Positions 27,387 to 35,718 of a stretch of DNA of 64,000 nucleotides are shown in pieces (position 1 is the stretch's first letter; each line of letters begins with the position of its first letter). Source of the DNA: Planctomycetota bacterium (GTDB lineage: Bacteria; Planctomycetota; UBA8108; JACQVS01); assembly GCA_028280485.1 (NCBI GenBank), contig JANQLS010000069.1:46997-110996 (forward strand). Direction: 5' to 3'. A program made the position numbers and the translations under genes. A model generated the notes under the pieces. The model did no database searches. It was not told the origin of the DNA and saw only the letters and a program-made list of their open reading frames with translations.

Positions 27387-27800
27387 GATGGTAGTAGGCA
27401 CACGCTGTGTGCCGTAGTGGTAGGCTCGCTCCGCGAGCCGTACGAAGCGCGAAAGCTCAGCTCATGCAATTATCCTAAATAAGGAGAATGTTTAGCTCGC
27501 GAGTAAAACTCTCTCTTCAATTAAATAGCGCCTTTTAAACTTAATGCTCCACGGCTCGCGGAGCGAGCCTGCTACTAAGAGCCGTACGAAGCGGAGAGGC
27601 TCAATTTGTGTAATTAACTTTAAAAATAAGAAAATTTAACTCGCGAGTAATACTCTCTTAAATTAAATATTAGCTTTTGAATTAAGAGAACTACTACTCT
27701 CGGTGAGAGCCAACTCATCTACACGCTTAAATCCATTAAGCAGTTTAAGCATTTCGAATAAGAGAATAAGAACGGCACACAGCGTGTGCCTACTACCATC
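27387..27800. repeat. Composite inverted-repeat element of about 414 bp (nested palindromes)
   Basis: The interval between the sulfatase stop and the next start is bounded by perfect inverted copies of a 29-bp sequence beginning GATGGTAGTAGGCACACGCT (27387-27415 and 27772-27800). Each copy contains the 17-bp palindrome GGCACACGCTGTGTGCC or its complement. Inside lies a second inverted pair built on GGCTCGCTCCGCGAGCC (27423-27439) and GGCTCGCGGAGCGAGCC (27553-27569). A diverged direct duplication is also present. There is no coding capacity and no transposase; it looks like a non-autonomous, MITE-like element or repeat cluster. Confidence 0.75.
27437..27686. repeat. Diverged direct duplication of about 106 bp
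   Basis: The segment 27437-27543 begins GCCGTACGAAGCG, contains CTCGCGAGTAAAACTCTC, and ends in an AT-rich TTAAATAG...CTTTTAAA stretch. The segment 27581-27686 repeats it in the same orientation as GCCGTACGAAGCG, CTCGCGAGTAATACTCTC and TTAAATATTAGCTTTTGAA. The copies lie within the composite element. Confidence 0.65.
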
Positions 27801-27802
27801 AA

Positions 27803-28207
27803 ATGAAACTCAATCCCCATCTCTGCTTCAACGGTCAGTGTAAAGAAGCCTTTGAACTCTACCATGAACTCTTCGGTGGTCAGTTGAAATCGATGCTCAC
27901 CTACGGAAAGTCACCGATGGCGGACCAGGTGTCTGAAGAGTTTCACGATCGAATTCTTCATGCAACTTTAGAGCTCGATGATTTTGAAGTGCTGGGAGCC
28001 GATGTGAAGCCCGAAGATTACAAACCGCCACAGGGTTTCTTTATCGCGATTTCAATTGAAGATGCCACCCAAGGTGAAAAAATCTTTTCGTCATTGAGTG
28101 ATGGGGGGCAAGTTCTGCTCCCCTTTCAAAAGACCTTTTGGTCTCCGGGATTCGGAGTCTGTGTCGATCGATTTAGAATCCCCTGGGAAATCAATTCTTC
28201 AACTTGA
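27803..28207 (+). CDS. VOC-superfamily protein (PhnB-like)
   Basis: This is a 134-residue soluble protein. LNPHLCFNGQCKEAFELYHE and LFGGQLKSMLTYGKSP, then HATLELDDFEVLGAD and a final FGVCVDRFRIPWEIN, are typical of PhnB-like glyoxalase/VOC proteins (beta-alpha-beta-beta-beta modules). These often have unassigned functions; no specific substrate can be inferred. The ATG follows the end of the composite repeat element by 3 bp, so no native ribosome-binding site is obvious and translation signals may be repeat-derived. Confidence 0.85.
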   Translation: MKLNPHLCFNGQCKEAFELYHELFGGQLKSMLTYGKSPMADQVSEEFHDRILHATLELDDFEVLGADVKPEDYKPPQGFFIAISIEDATQGEKIFSSLSDGGQVLLPFQKTFWSPGFGVCVDRFRIPWEINSST

Positions 28208-28357
28208 TTCGATGAGCTCCATTCCTGATATTTATTAACATTTACGTCGATCTGATAGTTGTTTGAAGAACGGGTGAAGCGGTAAAATTGACGAATTGTT
28301 TCTGCTGGTTGCCAAAGTCCATTTCCTCTTATATTCTCATCGTTTTTTCATCGATTC

Positions 28358-30880
28358 ATGGTTCTGCGTCTCTTAGTGTTATTCAGTTTTATATTCCTGC
28401 TGACTCCCATGGGCGGAGCATTTGAATCGGATTCGAATTCCCAAAATTTTAAAAATCAGATTCAGCCCTTCTTTAATTCCTATTGCCTCCACTGCCACGG
28501 ACCCAAAAAGAGTAAGGCTAAAATAAAGCTGCACTTACTTTCTGAATCAGATTTTTCAAAGGAGCAAAATCTAAAGACTTGGGAAAAACTATTAGAAGTT
28601 CTCAAGTCAAAAGAAATGCCTCCTGAAGATGAACGGCAGCCTCGTCAGCAAGATCGAGCAGATATTGCTCATTGGATTGAAAACGAGTTTCAATCCTCCC
28701 TGAAGGGGAATTCACAGAAACATTCCTCAGAACCTACAGTTCGACGCTTGACGAATATCGAATACGAAAACACGATTCGTGATCTCCTCGGATTTAGACT
28801 TAAGCTGATAGAAAACCTTCCTAAAGATCCCCAGAAACCCTACCGGTTTAACAACACCGCTGAGTTTATGTTGATGGGGCCGGAACAAATCGATCGATAC
28901 CTTGAGAACGCTCGTCGAGCCCTCGCCAGCGCCATTGTTGATCCTGACAAACCGGAAGTGCATCGAACCCGCAGGGATTGGAAGCCTCACAATTTAGATC
29001 GAGGTCTTGGACTGGATGAAGTGGGGGTGTGGGGAAATCGTCGTCACAGTCCTCATTGGGGAATGGGGCTTAAGAGCTTTCCTAAAACGGGTGAATTCCG
29101 AATTCGAATCCAGGCCTCTGCCATCCTCCCTCCAGGAATTACTGAGCTTCCCTTGCGATTGGTGATGGGCTACAGCTTAAATATCAACAGTTCCACTCAA
29201 CGCATGGAACCTGTAGGCACGGTTCAGTTAAGAAACACACTCGATCAACCTCGAGTGTATGAATTTCGAGGTCGCATCGAAAACTTCCCAGCCAAGCCCG
29301 GGAAGATCGTCAACGGAAGACGACAAGCCGATACCATGGTCGTCACACCCCAGAATCTTTACGATGATGGGACTCTGAATGATGGCCAGCGACCCCTCGA
29401 AATGCCGCGGGCCGTTATCCAGTGGATGGAGTTTGAGGCTCCTCTCGTTCAAAATTGGCCGCCTGAACATCATAAACGCATTCTCTTCGAATCTTCTCTC
29501 CGTCAAGAGAACCCAGAAGCTTACGTTCAAGAGGTCTTTAGGCGATTTATGTCGCGAGCCTATCGCCGCCCCGCAACTGAAAACGAAGTCTCAAAGTTTT
29601 TTAAAATCTATCAATTGATCTCTGAGTCAGAGCTCACCTTTGAAGAAGTGATGCGAGAGACCTTAGCGATGGTTTTAATCTCTCCTCAATTTCTTTATCA
29701 CACTGTTCAGGATGAGCAAGTTTCCCCTCACTACGAGATAGCCTCCAAGCTTTCTTATTTCCTCTGGGCGAGTATGCCCGATGAAGAATTAATGAAATTG
29801 GCTGAAGAGCAAAAGCTTCTCGATAATAAAATCATCGATCAACAAGTTCGTCGATTACTCAAGGATTCACGCTCGAATTCCTTTGTTAAGATTTTTACCT
29901 CTCAGTGGCTGAGCTTAACCAAATTAAAAACCGTCCCCATTAATAAAGATCTCTTTCCCCGCTTTTTATACTACGTTCCTCGAGGTGAACGAGCCGGGAC
30001 GGAGGAACCTTATCGTCCTACGATTCGGGATTACATGTTTGAGGAGACGGTGGGCTTCATTTCTGAACTCATCAGAGAAAACGAAACCGTTTCCAATCTG
30101 GTGGACTCCAATTTCGCCTATTTGAATCAGCCATTAGCGGCTCATTATGGGGTTCAAGGGATTGAAGGAAATCAATTGAGAAGAGTTCCCCTTAATCCTG
30201 AGTCTAATCTGGGTGGATTACTCACCCAAGGTTCCATTCTCATCGGAAACGGAACGGGAACAGCGCCTCATCCCATCTATCGGGCAGTTTGGTTGCGGGA
30301 AGCGATTTTAGGAGATGAAGTACCTCCGCCTCCTGCAGAAGTTCCCGCACTTACTGATTCTGCCGGAGAGTCTGCCGAAAAAGCGTTGACGATCAAAGAT
30401 CTTTTAGCGAAACACCGTGAAGATGAAAGTTGCAACGATTGTCACGCAAGATTAGATCCATGGGGAATTCCCTTTGAACGATATAACGCCATCGGAAAAT
30501 ATCAACCGATGGTACCGAAAGAGGGCACCCGTGTCCGAGGCTTCGATAAGAAAACACATCAATCGTTGATCGGCTATCAGGCTTACCTCCAATCCCTCAA
30601 TACGATTTCCATTCAAGCCGATGCTCGTTTACCTAACGGTCCTCGAGTGGAAGGAATGAGAGATTTAAAGAACTACCTTCTCAAGAATCGTAAAGAAGAT
30701 ATCGCTAAAAATGTACTCAAGCGCTTTTTGGGTTACGGCCTGGGTCGAGAGTTGACGGTTAAAGATCGATTTCAAGTTCAAACCATCTTTGAACGATCGA
30801 AAGCGGAAGATTTTAAACTTAAAGATATGATCATCGCGATCTGTCAGAGTAAAATCTTTACTGGTGTGAAGAGCAAGTAG
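28358..30880 (+). CDS. PSCyt1/DUF1587-DUF1592-DUF1588-DUF1585 secreted heme protein
   Basis: This is an 840-residue protein with a signal peptide (residues 1-21). A cytochrome-like domain has YCLHCHGPKKSKAKIKLHLL (Cys43, Cys46, His47). Then come domains typical of this PVC-specific family: RRLTNIEYENTIRDLLGF (DUF1587), a DUF1595-like part (FRRFMSRAYRRPATENEV), DUF1592 (FLYHTVQDEQ... LSYFLWASMPDEELMKLA) and DUF1588/1585. The last of these has a second heme-like motif, CNDCHARLDPWGIPFE (Cys692/Cys695/His696). It is the first gene of an operon with DUF1552 and an esterase-like gene. The biochemical role is not established; an extracytoplasmic redox role is likely. Confidence 0.9.
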   Translation: MVLRLLVLFSFIFLLTPMGGAFESDSNSQNFKNQIQPFFNSYCLHCHGPKKSKAKIKLHLLSESDFSKEQNLKTWEKLLEVLKSKEMPPEDERQPRQQDRADIAHWIENEFQSSLKGNSQKHSSEPTVRRLTNIEYENTIRDLLGFRLKLIENLPKDPQKPYRFNNTAEFMLMGPEQIDRYLENARRALASAIVDPDKPEVHRTRRDWKPHNLDRGLGLDEVGVWGNRRHSPHWGMGLKSFPKTGEFRIRIQASAILPPGITELPLRLVMGYSLNINSSTQRMEPVGTVQLRNTLDQPRVYEFRGRIENFPAKPGKIVNGRRQADTMVVTPQNLYDDGTLNDGQRPLEMPRAVIQWMEFEAPLVQNWPPEHHKRILFESSLRQENPEAYVQEVFRRFMSRAYRRPATENEVSKFFKIYQLISESELTFEEVMRETLAMVLISPQFLYHTVQDEQVSPHYEIASKLSYFLWASMPDEELMKLAEEQKLLDNKIIDQQVRRLLKDSRSNSFVKIFTSQWLSLTKLKTVPINKDLFPRFLYYVPRGERAGTEEPYRPTIRDYMFEETVGFISELIRENETVSNLVDSNFAYLNQPLAAHYGVQGIEGNQLRRVPLNPESNLGGLLTQGSILIGNGTGTAPHPIYRAVWLREAILGDEVPPPPAEVPALTDSAGESAEKALTIKDLLAKHREDESCNDCHARLDPWGIPFERYNAIGKYQPMVPKEGTRVRGFDKKTHQSLIGYQAYLQSLNTISIQADARLPNGPRVEGMRDLKNYLLKNRKEDIAKNVLKRFLGYGLGRELTVKDRFQVQTIFERSKAEDFKLKDMIIAICQSKIFTGVKSK

Positions 30881-30916
30881 CCTTAGGCAGAACGATACAA
30901 ATTAATAATCGGATTC

Positions 30917-32287
30917 ATGAGTATGACTCAAAAAAGTTGGAATCTCAGTCGACGTGAACTTCTTAAAGGAGGGGGAGTAGCTTTAGCTTTGCCTTTCCTC
31001 AATGCGATGAGTTGGGCTAAAGAAGTTTCTCCCGTCAAAAGACCGAAGCGGATGCTCGTCAGTTATTTTGCTTACGGTTCCTACATGCCTAACGGAGCAA
31101 ATGGACTACCTCAACAAAAGAAATCTCACCACGAGTGGAGTTGGTGGCCCTGTCAGAATCCAGGCCCTCTGAAGTTCAACAAGTCTTCTGCTCCTTTCGA
31201 ACCCTTCAAGAATGAAGTGACTTACCTTCAGGGTTTAGATCATGCCGGGGGATGGGCGATGGGAGGACACAGTTCAGGAGATGTCTTCGCCACGGGGGCC
31301 GATATGACCGGCTTGGAGAAGACCAACAATATCTCTATCGATCAGGTTGCTGCCAAAGTACACGGACATAAAACCCGTCACGCTTCTTTAGTCTTAGGAA
31401 CAGAGGGAGGGACGGGTTCCTACGGATCTTCCAAAACTCTTTCTCACCGGGGGCCCGGTCGTCCCATTCCTTCGATGCACAAACCACAAGAAATCTTCAA
31501 TCGCTTATTTAATCCCTATGCGGGTAAGAAGATTGAGGATGTGCGCCAAGGTTTGAAACGTGATGCCAGCATTTTAGATCTCTTGCTTGATCACAGTAAG
31601 AGCATGAAGAAGCGGCTCGGGCTAGAAGATAAGAAAAAGTTAGAAGAATACCTCGAATCGATTCGCTCCATCGAGCAACGTGTCGAAAGAACGAGTAAGT
31701 GGACGCACAAGCCTCTTCCTAAAATCGACACAAAGGGAATCAATCTCGAAGTGACTCACAAGGATCCAAAAGAGTACATTCGATGTATGTACGATTTGGT
31801 TTACTTGGCCTTTTTGACGGACTCCACTCGCTATGCGAGCTTGATGCTGGAGAGTGAGCAATCTTCTGACAGCGAAATGTGGAATTACGCCACCTACGTT
31901 TTAGGATACAAGGGATCCACCCACGATATCGCTCATAAACGCCCCGTCGATTTTTCCGGGCAATGGGATCGTTGGCGAGCCGAACAGCACGCTTACTTCC
32001 TTAAGAGATTGAAGGACACTCAAGAAGGCGACGGTCATCTCTTGGATCACACTCTAGTTCTATGGGGATCGGCTCACCCTCATGCCTCGCACAGCACTAA
32101 AAACTATCCTATTCAGATTGCGGGTGGAAGCCAGCTGGGTTTGAAACACGGAAAGCTACATTCCTTTGAAGGGAATAAGAAAGTACCCCTGGCAAACCTT
32201 TTTGTCTCGATGCTCAATGCGGTCGATGTTCCGGTCGAGAAGTTTGCTGATAGTACAGGATCTATGAGTGAGATTCTTTCGGGATGA
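30917..32287 (+). CDS. DUF1552 protein with twin-arginine signal
   Basis: This is a 456-residue protein. The N-terminus SRRELLKGGGVALALPFL is a Tat signal, so it is exported folded. MLVSYFAYGSYMPNG..., SVD-type repeats and HSSGDVFATGADMTG match DUF1552, the usual partner of DUF1592 proteins in these phyla. The late LVLWGSAHPHASHSTKNYPI resembles the metal-binding region of the related DUF1501/alkaline-phosphatase-like fold. It starts 36 bp after the DUF1592 gene and overlaps the next gene by 4 bp. Confidence 0.88.
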   Translation: MSMTQKSWNLSRRELLKGGGVALALPFLNAMSWAKEVSPVKRPKRMLVSYFAYGSYMPNGANGLPQQKKSHHEWSWWPCQNPGPLKFNKSSAPFEPFKNEVTYLQGLDHAGGWAMGGHSSGDVFATGADMTGLEKTNNISIDQVAAKVHGHKTRHASLVLGTEGGTGSYGSSKTLSHRGPGRPIPSMHKPQEIFNRLFNPYAGKKIEDVRQGLKRDASILDLLLDHSKSMKKRLGLEDKKKLEEYLESIRSIEQRVERTSKWTHKPLPKIDTKGINLEVTHKDPKEYIRCMYDLVYLAFLTDSTRYASLMLESEQSSDSEMWNYATYVLGYKGSTHDIAHKRPVDFSGQWDRWRAEQHAYFLKRLKDTQEGDGHLLDHTLVLWGSAHPHASHSTKNYPIQIAGGSQLGLKHGKLHSFEGNKKVPLANLFVSMLNAVDVPVEKFADSTGSMSEILSG

Positions 32288-33873
32288 GAGTTTTAGAATT
32301 TCGTTTTTCTCCACGATTGATTTTACTTTGGGCGCTCATGTTCGTTTTCATGCTGGGAAGCATTGAAAGTCTCCTCGCTCAAAAGTCTCTCCCTAAAATC
32401 TTAGTCATCGGAGATACGGTTTACACTCAACCGGCGGCTCAAGCCCAGAGTATGCTCAAAGGTAGAGTCGAAGTGGTTTGGGCTACCATACAACCTGGGG
32501 AAGTACGAAATTCTCACTATCTGCTTAAAGATTTAGACCGGCTTTTAGGTAATGAGTCGTGGGATCTCATTCACTTTAATGTGGGCTTAGGAGATCTCGT
32601 CTACCGCGTTCCGGGGATGAAATCGTTCCGGGTGATGTCGAAAGAAGCAGGCGGAGTTCGAGCTACAAGTCCCGAAGACTACGAGAAGAACTTAGTTGGG
32701 ATAGTCAAGAAGCTCAAAAAGACGAAGGCAAAACTGGTTTGGGCTAGTACTACACCCATCCGTCATTCCGCCACCAAAGTTTTCCAGGTGGGTTCCGAGA
32801 TCGAGTACAACAAGATCGCCGAGAAGGTCATGACTTCTCACAAGATTGCGATCAATGACATGTATTCTCATGTGAAAAACTTGATCGACATGAACCGTCC
32901 CGCAAGCCACGGAGCAGATCCGTTTCATTTTGATCGTAAGCCTCTACATCCTCCCATCGTAAAAACGATCTTGAAAGAGCTCCATCTTTTGCGACCCGTA
33001 AAGGGCCCAGTAAAAGTTTTCATTATGGTTGGGGGCTGGTCTCACATCGGAGGTGGGATTGTGGTGGGGACTGATAAGCCTAGAGCGGGGGCAAATCGAG
33101 GCACTTTAGATGACTTTGTACTCAACGAAAAAACGAAAGCTTCCTACTCTCATCTCTTAGAAAAGGATGGCTCTTGGGCAACTCGACCGGATGTTTGGAT
33201 CCAATTTGATCGACGCGGTCCTAAATCGGGAGCGTTAGGAATCGGTTTCGGTGGAGACCGTAAACGGGGGATCGGAACGGAACTTGCTTTAGGCCACCAG
33301 TTAGGAAATCATTTTGAGGAGCAAGTTTTAGTTCTTAAAACCACTCTCGGTGATCCTTCGTTGAGTCAAGGTTTACAACCCCCGAGCTCAGGGACGACCG
33401 GGAAGTTTTATATTTCACTGATTAAACAAATTCGAGATTCTTTAAAGAGCCTTCAAGATAAGTTTCCCGATTACAGTGATAAGTCACAATATGAAATCTC
33501 TGGCCTCATTCTTCAGCTTGGTGAGAACGAAAAGGACGTTGAACTTTTTGAGAAAAACTTAGCCTTATTGATTCAAGACCTCCGTAAAGATTTGAAAGTA
33601 CCAAAGTCACCGGTAGTTATCGTCGGTTCTGGGCGAGGGGGGTACGATGAAACGGAATTCCCTGAAATCATCAAAGCTCAGCAGAGAGTGTCTCAGCTTC
33701 CTCAATTTTCAAAGTCAGTGATCTATATAGATACTCGTAATTATTGGCCCCAAAAAGATGCACGAAACGCTTGGCGTCACTCTGAACATCGCCTATGGTA
33801 CAACAATGCTGAAAGCTTTTACCGCATGGGGGAGGCGATTGGGCAAGGAATGTTAAAATATTTTAAAGAGTAA
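32284..33873 (+). CDS. Secreted two-domain SGNH/sialate-O-acetylesterase-like protein with altered motifs
   Basis: This is a 529-residue protein with a signal peptide (about residues 1-32). Domain 1 (about 37-240) has the SGNH layout, ILVIGDTVYTQ then DPFHFDRKPLHP, but block I reads GDT where GDS is expected. Domain 2 (about 241-529) resembles the carbohydrate-esterase 6/sialate O-acetylesterase group. It has VFIMVGGWSHIGGG in place of AGQSNMxG, LQLGENE in place of QGEND, and the C-terminal YNNAESFYRMGEAIGQGM. Both active sites are therefore atypical; it may be a pseudoenzyme or a divergent esterase. The ATGA overlap ties it to the DUF1552 gene. Confidence 0.7.
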   Translation: MRVLEFRFSPRLILLWALMFVFMLGSIESLLAQKSLPKILVIGDTVYTQPAAQAQSMLKGRVEVVWATIQPGEVRNSHYLLKDLDRLLGNESWDLIHFNVGLGDLVYRVPGMKSFRVMSKEAGGVRATSPEDYEKNLVGIVKKLKKTKAKLVWASTTPIRHSATKVFQVGSEIEYNKIAEKVMTSHKIAINDMYSHVKNLIDMNRPASHGADPFHFDRKPLHPPIVKTILKELHLLRPVKGPVKVFIMVGGWSHIGGGIVVGTDKPRAGANRGTLDDFVLNEKTKASYSHLLEKDGSWATRPDVWIQFDRRGPKSGALGIGFGGDRKRGIGTELALGHQLGNHFEEQVLVLKTTLGDPSLSQGLQPPSSGTTGKFYISLIKQIRDSLKSLQDKFPDYSDKSQYEISGLILQLGENEKDVELFEKNLALLIQDLRKDLKVPKSPVVIVGSGRGGYDETEFPEIIKAQQRVSQLPQFSKSVIYIDTRNYWPQKDARNAWRHSEHRLWYNNAESFYRMGEAIGQGMLKYFKE

Positions 33874-33898
33874 TCGTTTTAAAAAGATAGGAGCAGAA

Positions 33899-34174
33899 GT
33901 GAGCAACCTTCCTGAAGAAACTTTAAAATCTGAGATTGAGCAATTTTTGAAAAAGCTCGTCATACCTGCCTGGATCTTTTCTATTTGTCTTAGTGCCGTC
34001 TTTATTTCCTGGATCTTTTTCAGTTGGTATCGAAACCACCTCGCGATGGAGCAGTTGGATCGGATTCAACAAATTGGAAAAGAAATAGGCGTCTTTTCTG
34101 GATCTGATAACTTTCCCTTCCCTGGAAACAAATCAAATAATTCGGGAAGAAAAGCAGAAAATGAGGGAGGGTAG
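33899..34174 (+). CDS. Small single-helix membrane protein
   Basis: This is a 91-residue protein starting at GTG 33899, with AGGAG upstream as ribosome-binding site. One membrane helix (about residues 23-43, IPAWIFSICLSAVFISWIFF) separates a short acidic N-terminus from a Gly/Ser/Asn-rich tail. The next gene starts 2 bp after its stop codon and encodes a protein of similar layout, so the two look like diverged duplicates. Confidence 0.55.
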   Translation: MSNLPEETLKSEIEQFLKKLVIPAWIFSICLSAVFISWIFFSWYRNHLAMEQLDRIQQIGKEIGVFSGSDNFPFPGNKSNNSGRKAENEGG

Positions 34175-34176
34175 TC

Positions 34177-34599
34177 ATGGACTCTGGAAGTAATAAAGAT
34201 TCAAGCCTAACTCAAGTTCTGAATCATTTTTTAGTGCCCGTTTGGTTGATCGTCATCTGTTTTGCTCTGTTCTCTTTTTACTTTATCGTGAATCAAGCCA
34301 ATGGAATTAAAGCTTTAAAAATTCAGTTTCATGCTCAACATCAAAAGTTGAAAAGTAGGAATTCCAGTAGAAGGATTTCTGATTATTTATTTGAAGCTCA
34401 AAAGGCAATGTTTAAGGGATTGGATGAAAAGAAGGAGAAGACCAACAGAAACAGCAACGTCGAAATTAAAAATACATCTTCAAAAACTTATACTCTCAAT
34501 GAAGAAGGTGATTATGTTCCTCAATTAGAGGATGGGGATGAGGAGAAGCCTCAACCGACAAGAATTTTCCCGGGTAGGAGGCATGGACCTCAGAATTGA
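34177..34599 (+). CDS. Small single-helix membrane protein, probable paralogue of the preceding gene
   Basis: This is a 140-residue protein with GGAGGG upstream of ATG. One helix (about residues 18-40, FLVPVWLIVICFALFSFYFI) resembles VIPAWIFSICLSAVF of the preceding protein in position and sequence. The remainder is charged and hydrophilic, ending PTRIFPGRRHGPQN. The function is unknown. Confidence 0.55.
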   Translation: MDSGSNKDSSLTQVLNHFLVPVWLIVICFALFSFYFIVNQANGIKALKIQFHAQHQKLKSRNSSRRISDYLFEAQKAMFKGLDEKKEKTNRNSNVEIKNTSSKTYTLNEEGDYVPQLEDGDEEKPQPTRIFPGRRHGPQN

Positions 34600-34670
34600 A
34601 TTCTAAAAACTATTAGTTTTGAAAAATAAGTATTGGTTTGGACGGATTTCAGGTGGGTAATGAGAATAGT

Positions 34671-35174
34671 ATGACTCCGACTAAGTTTTCTCGTGTTTTT
34701 TTATTATTGCTGATCTTAGGAGGCGTCCTGTTAATTTTAGTGTTACTTAATCTATCAAATCTAAAGAGGGGGCGGTACACGGCGGAGATTGTTTTTGGAG
34801 AGTGCACGATAATGTGGGGAACTAGTTTAGCTGTTAAGCCGGGAGATAAGTTTGATAGATTGAGTTCGGAATTTTCTAGCGTTGATTTTATCCAGAGATT
34901 GAGGAAGGAAGTAAGAGACTTCACAAAATTAAATCTCAAAGAGCCTGATTTTAAAAACCTCAAAGTACAGGTGAGATTGCATTCAAATGGGGAGCTTAAA
35001 GTTAATGTTAATACCCCAGGCTATCTCGCCCTAACTACATATTATGATTGGTACTTTATTCCATCCGTGAGTAATTACGGAGAGAATGATGAAAGTGAAA
35101 AGCTCAACGATAAACTTAAAGCTGTCATTAATAGTGAAATCAAGAGGGTGATAGATTCTGTCTTATCCGAGTAA
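34671..35174 (+). CDS. Membrane-anchored protein of unknown function
   Basis: This is about 167 residues from ATG 34671 (MTPTKFSRVFLLLLILGGVL). TTG 34638 and GTG 34653 are in-frame alternatives. One N-terminal helix is followed by a soluble domain of about 135 residues with alternating beta segments (YTAEIVFGECTIMW, LKVQVRLHSNGELKVNV). It is the third member of a plus-strand set with the two preceding small genes. Confidence 0.55.
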   Translation: MTPTKFSRVFLLLLILGGVLLILVLLNLSNLKRGRYTAEIVFGECTIMWGTSLAVKPGDKFDRLSSEFSSVDFIQRLRKEVRDFTKLNLKEPDFKNLKVQVRLHSNGELKVNVNTPGYLALTTYYDWYFIPSVSNYGENDESEKLNDKLKAVINSEIKRVIDSVLSE

Positions 35175-35195
35175 TTCCCATTCTGAATTTCTAAA

Positions 35196-35519
35196 TTAAA
35201 AATCCGCCAAATTAAAAGTTCGCTCAACGAATATAATAGAAATTAAAGTGATGGCGCAAATGATTCCTTGAATGAGGAGGTACACAAAAAATCTTTTAAA
35301 GGAATTCTTACTCAGATGGGCAGCACAAACAATCATGAGCATAGGGCTGCCCAATAAAATACTAAGAGAGAGAATGTTCATCCATTTCCCAATATCAAAG
35401 TTTATTGCTAGCAATAACAGAATAGAGTAGAGAAGAAGTAAAAACCATGCTGGGGATAATAATAGGAAAATGGTTTTTGCGTTGATCTTATATTCAGATT
35501 CGTTGATGGTTTCATTCAT
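35196..35519 (-). CDS. Small three-helix membrane protein
   Basis: This is a 107-residue protein with helices at about residues 17-37, 45-66 and 79-97 and no recognised motif. It is convergent with the preceding plus-strand gene. About 200 bp upstream of it, toward 35719, show no gene. Confidence 0.5.
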   Translation of the reverse strand: MNETINESEYKINAKTIFLLLSPAWFLLLLYSILLLLAINFDIGKWMNILSLSILLGSPMLMIVCAAHLSKNSFKRFFVYLLIQGIICAITLISIIFVERTFNLADF

Positions 35520-35718
35520 TCAAATTCTCTCTGTAAAGAATAAATTGAGCGATTTAGAGACCCTGTAAGAATCAGGATAGAATCATGTGAGCAATAATTC
35601 TCTTTTGGATGATTAATTTGTGCTCAGGTTTGGTGCTGGGGGAGTATTTCTTAGATCAGACACTTTTACAGATTTAATTTTGCTCCTGACTTATTATGAG
35701 ATCTCAGGGGATGGGCTC

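Noticed and set aside
27077..27469. Minus-strand 130-codon open frame across the sulfatase 3' end and repeats
   Set aside because: It lies antisense to the sulfatase C-terminal domain and runs through palindromic repeats, with no recognisable protein features.
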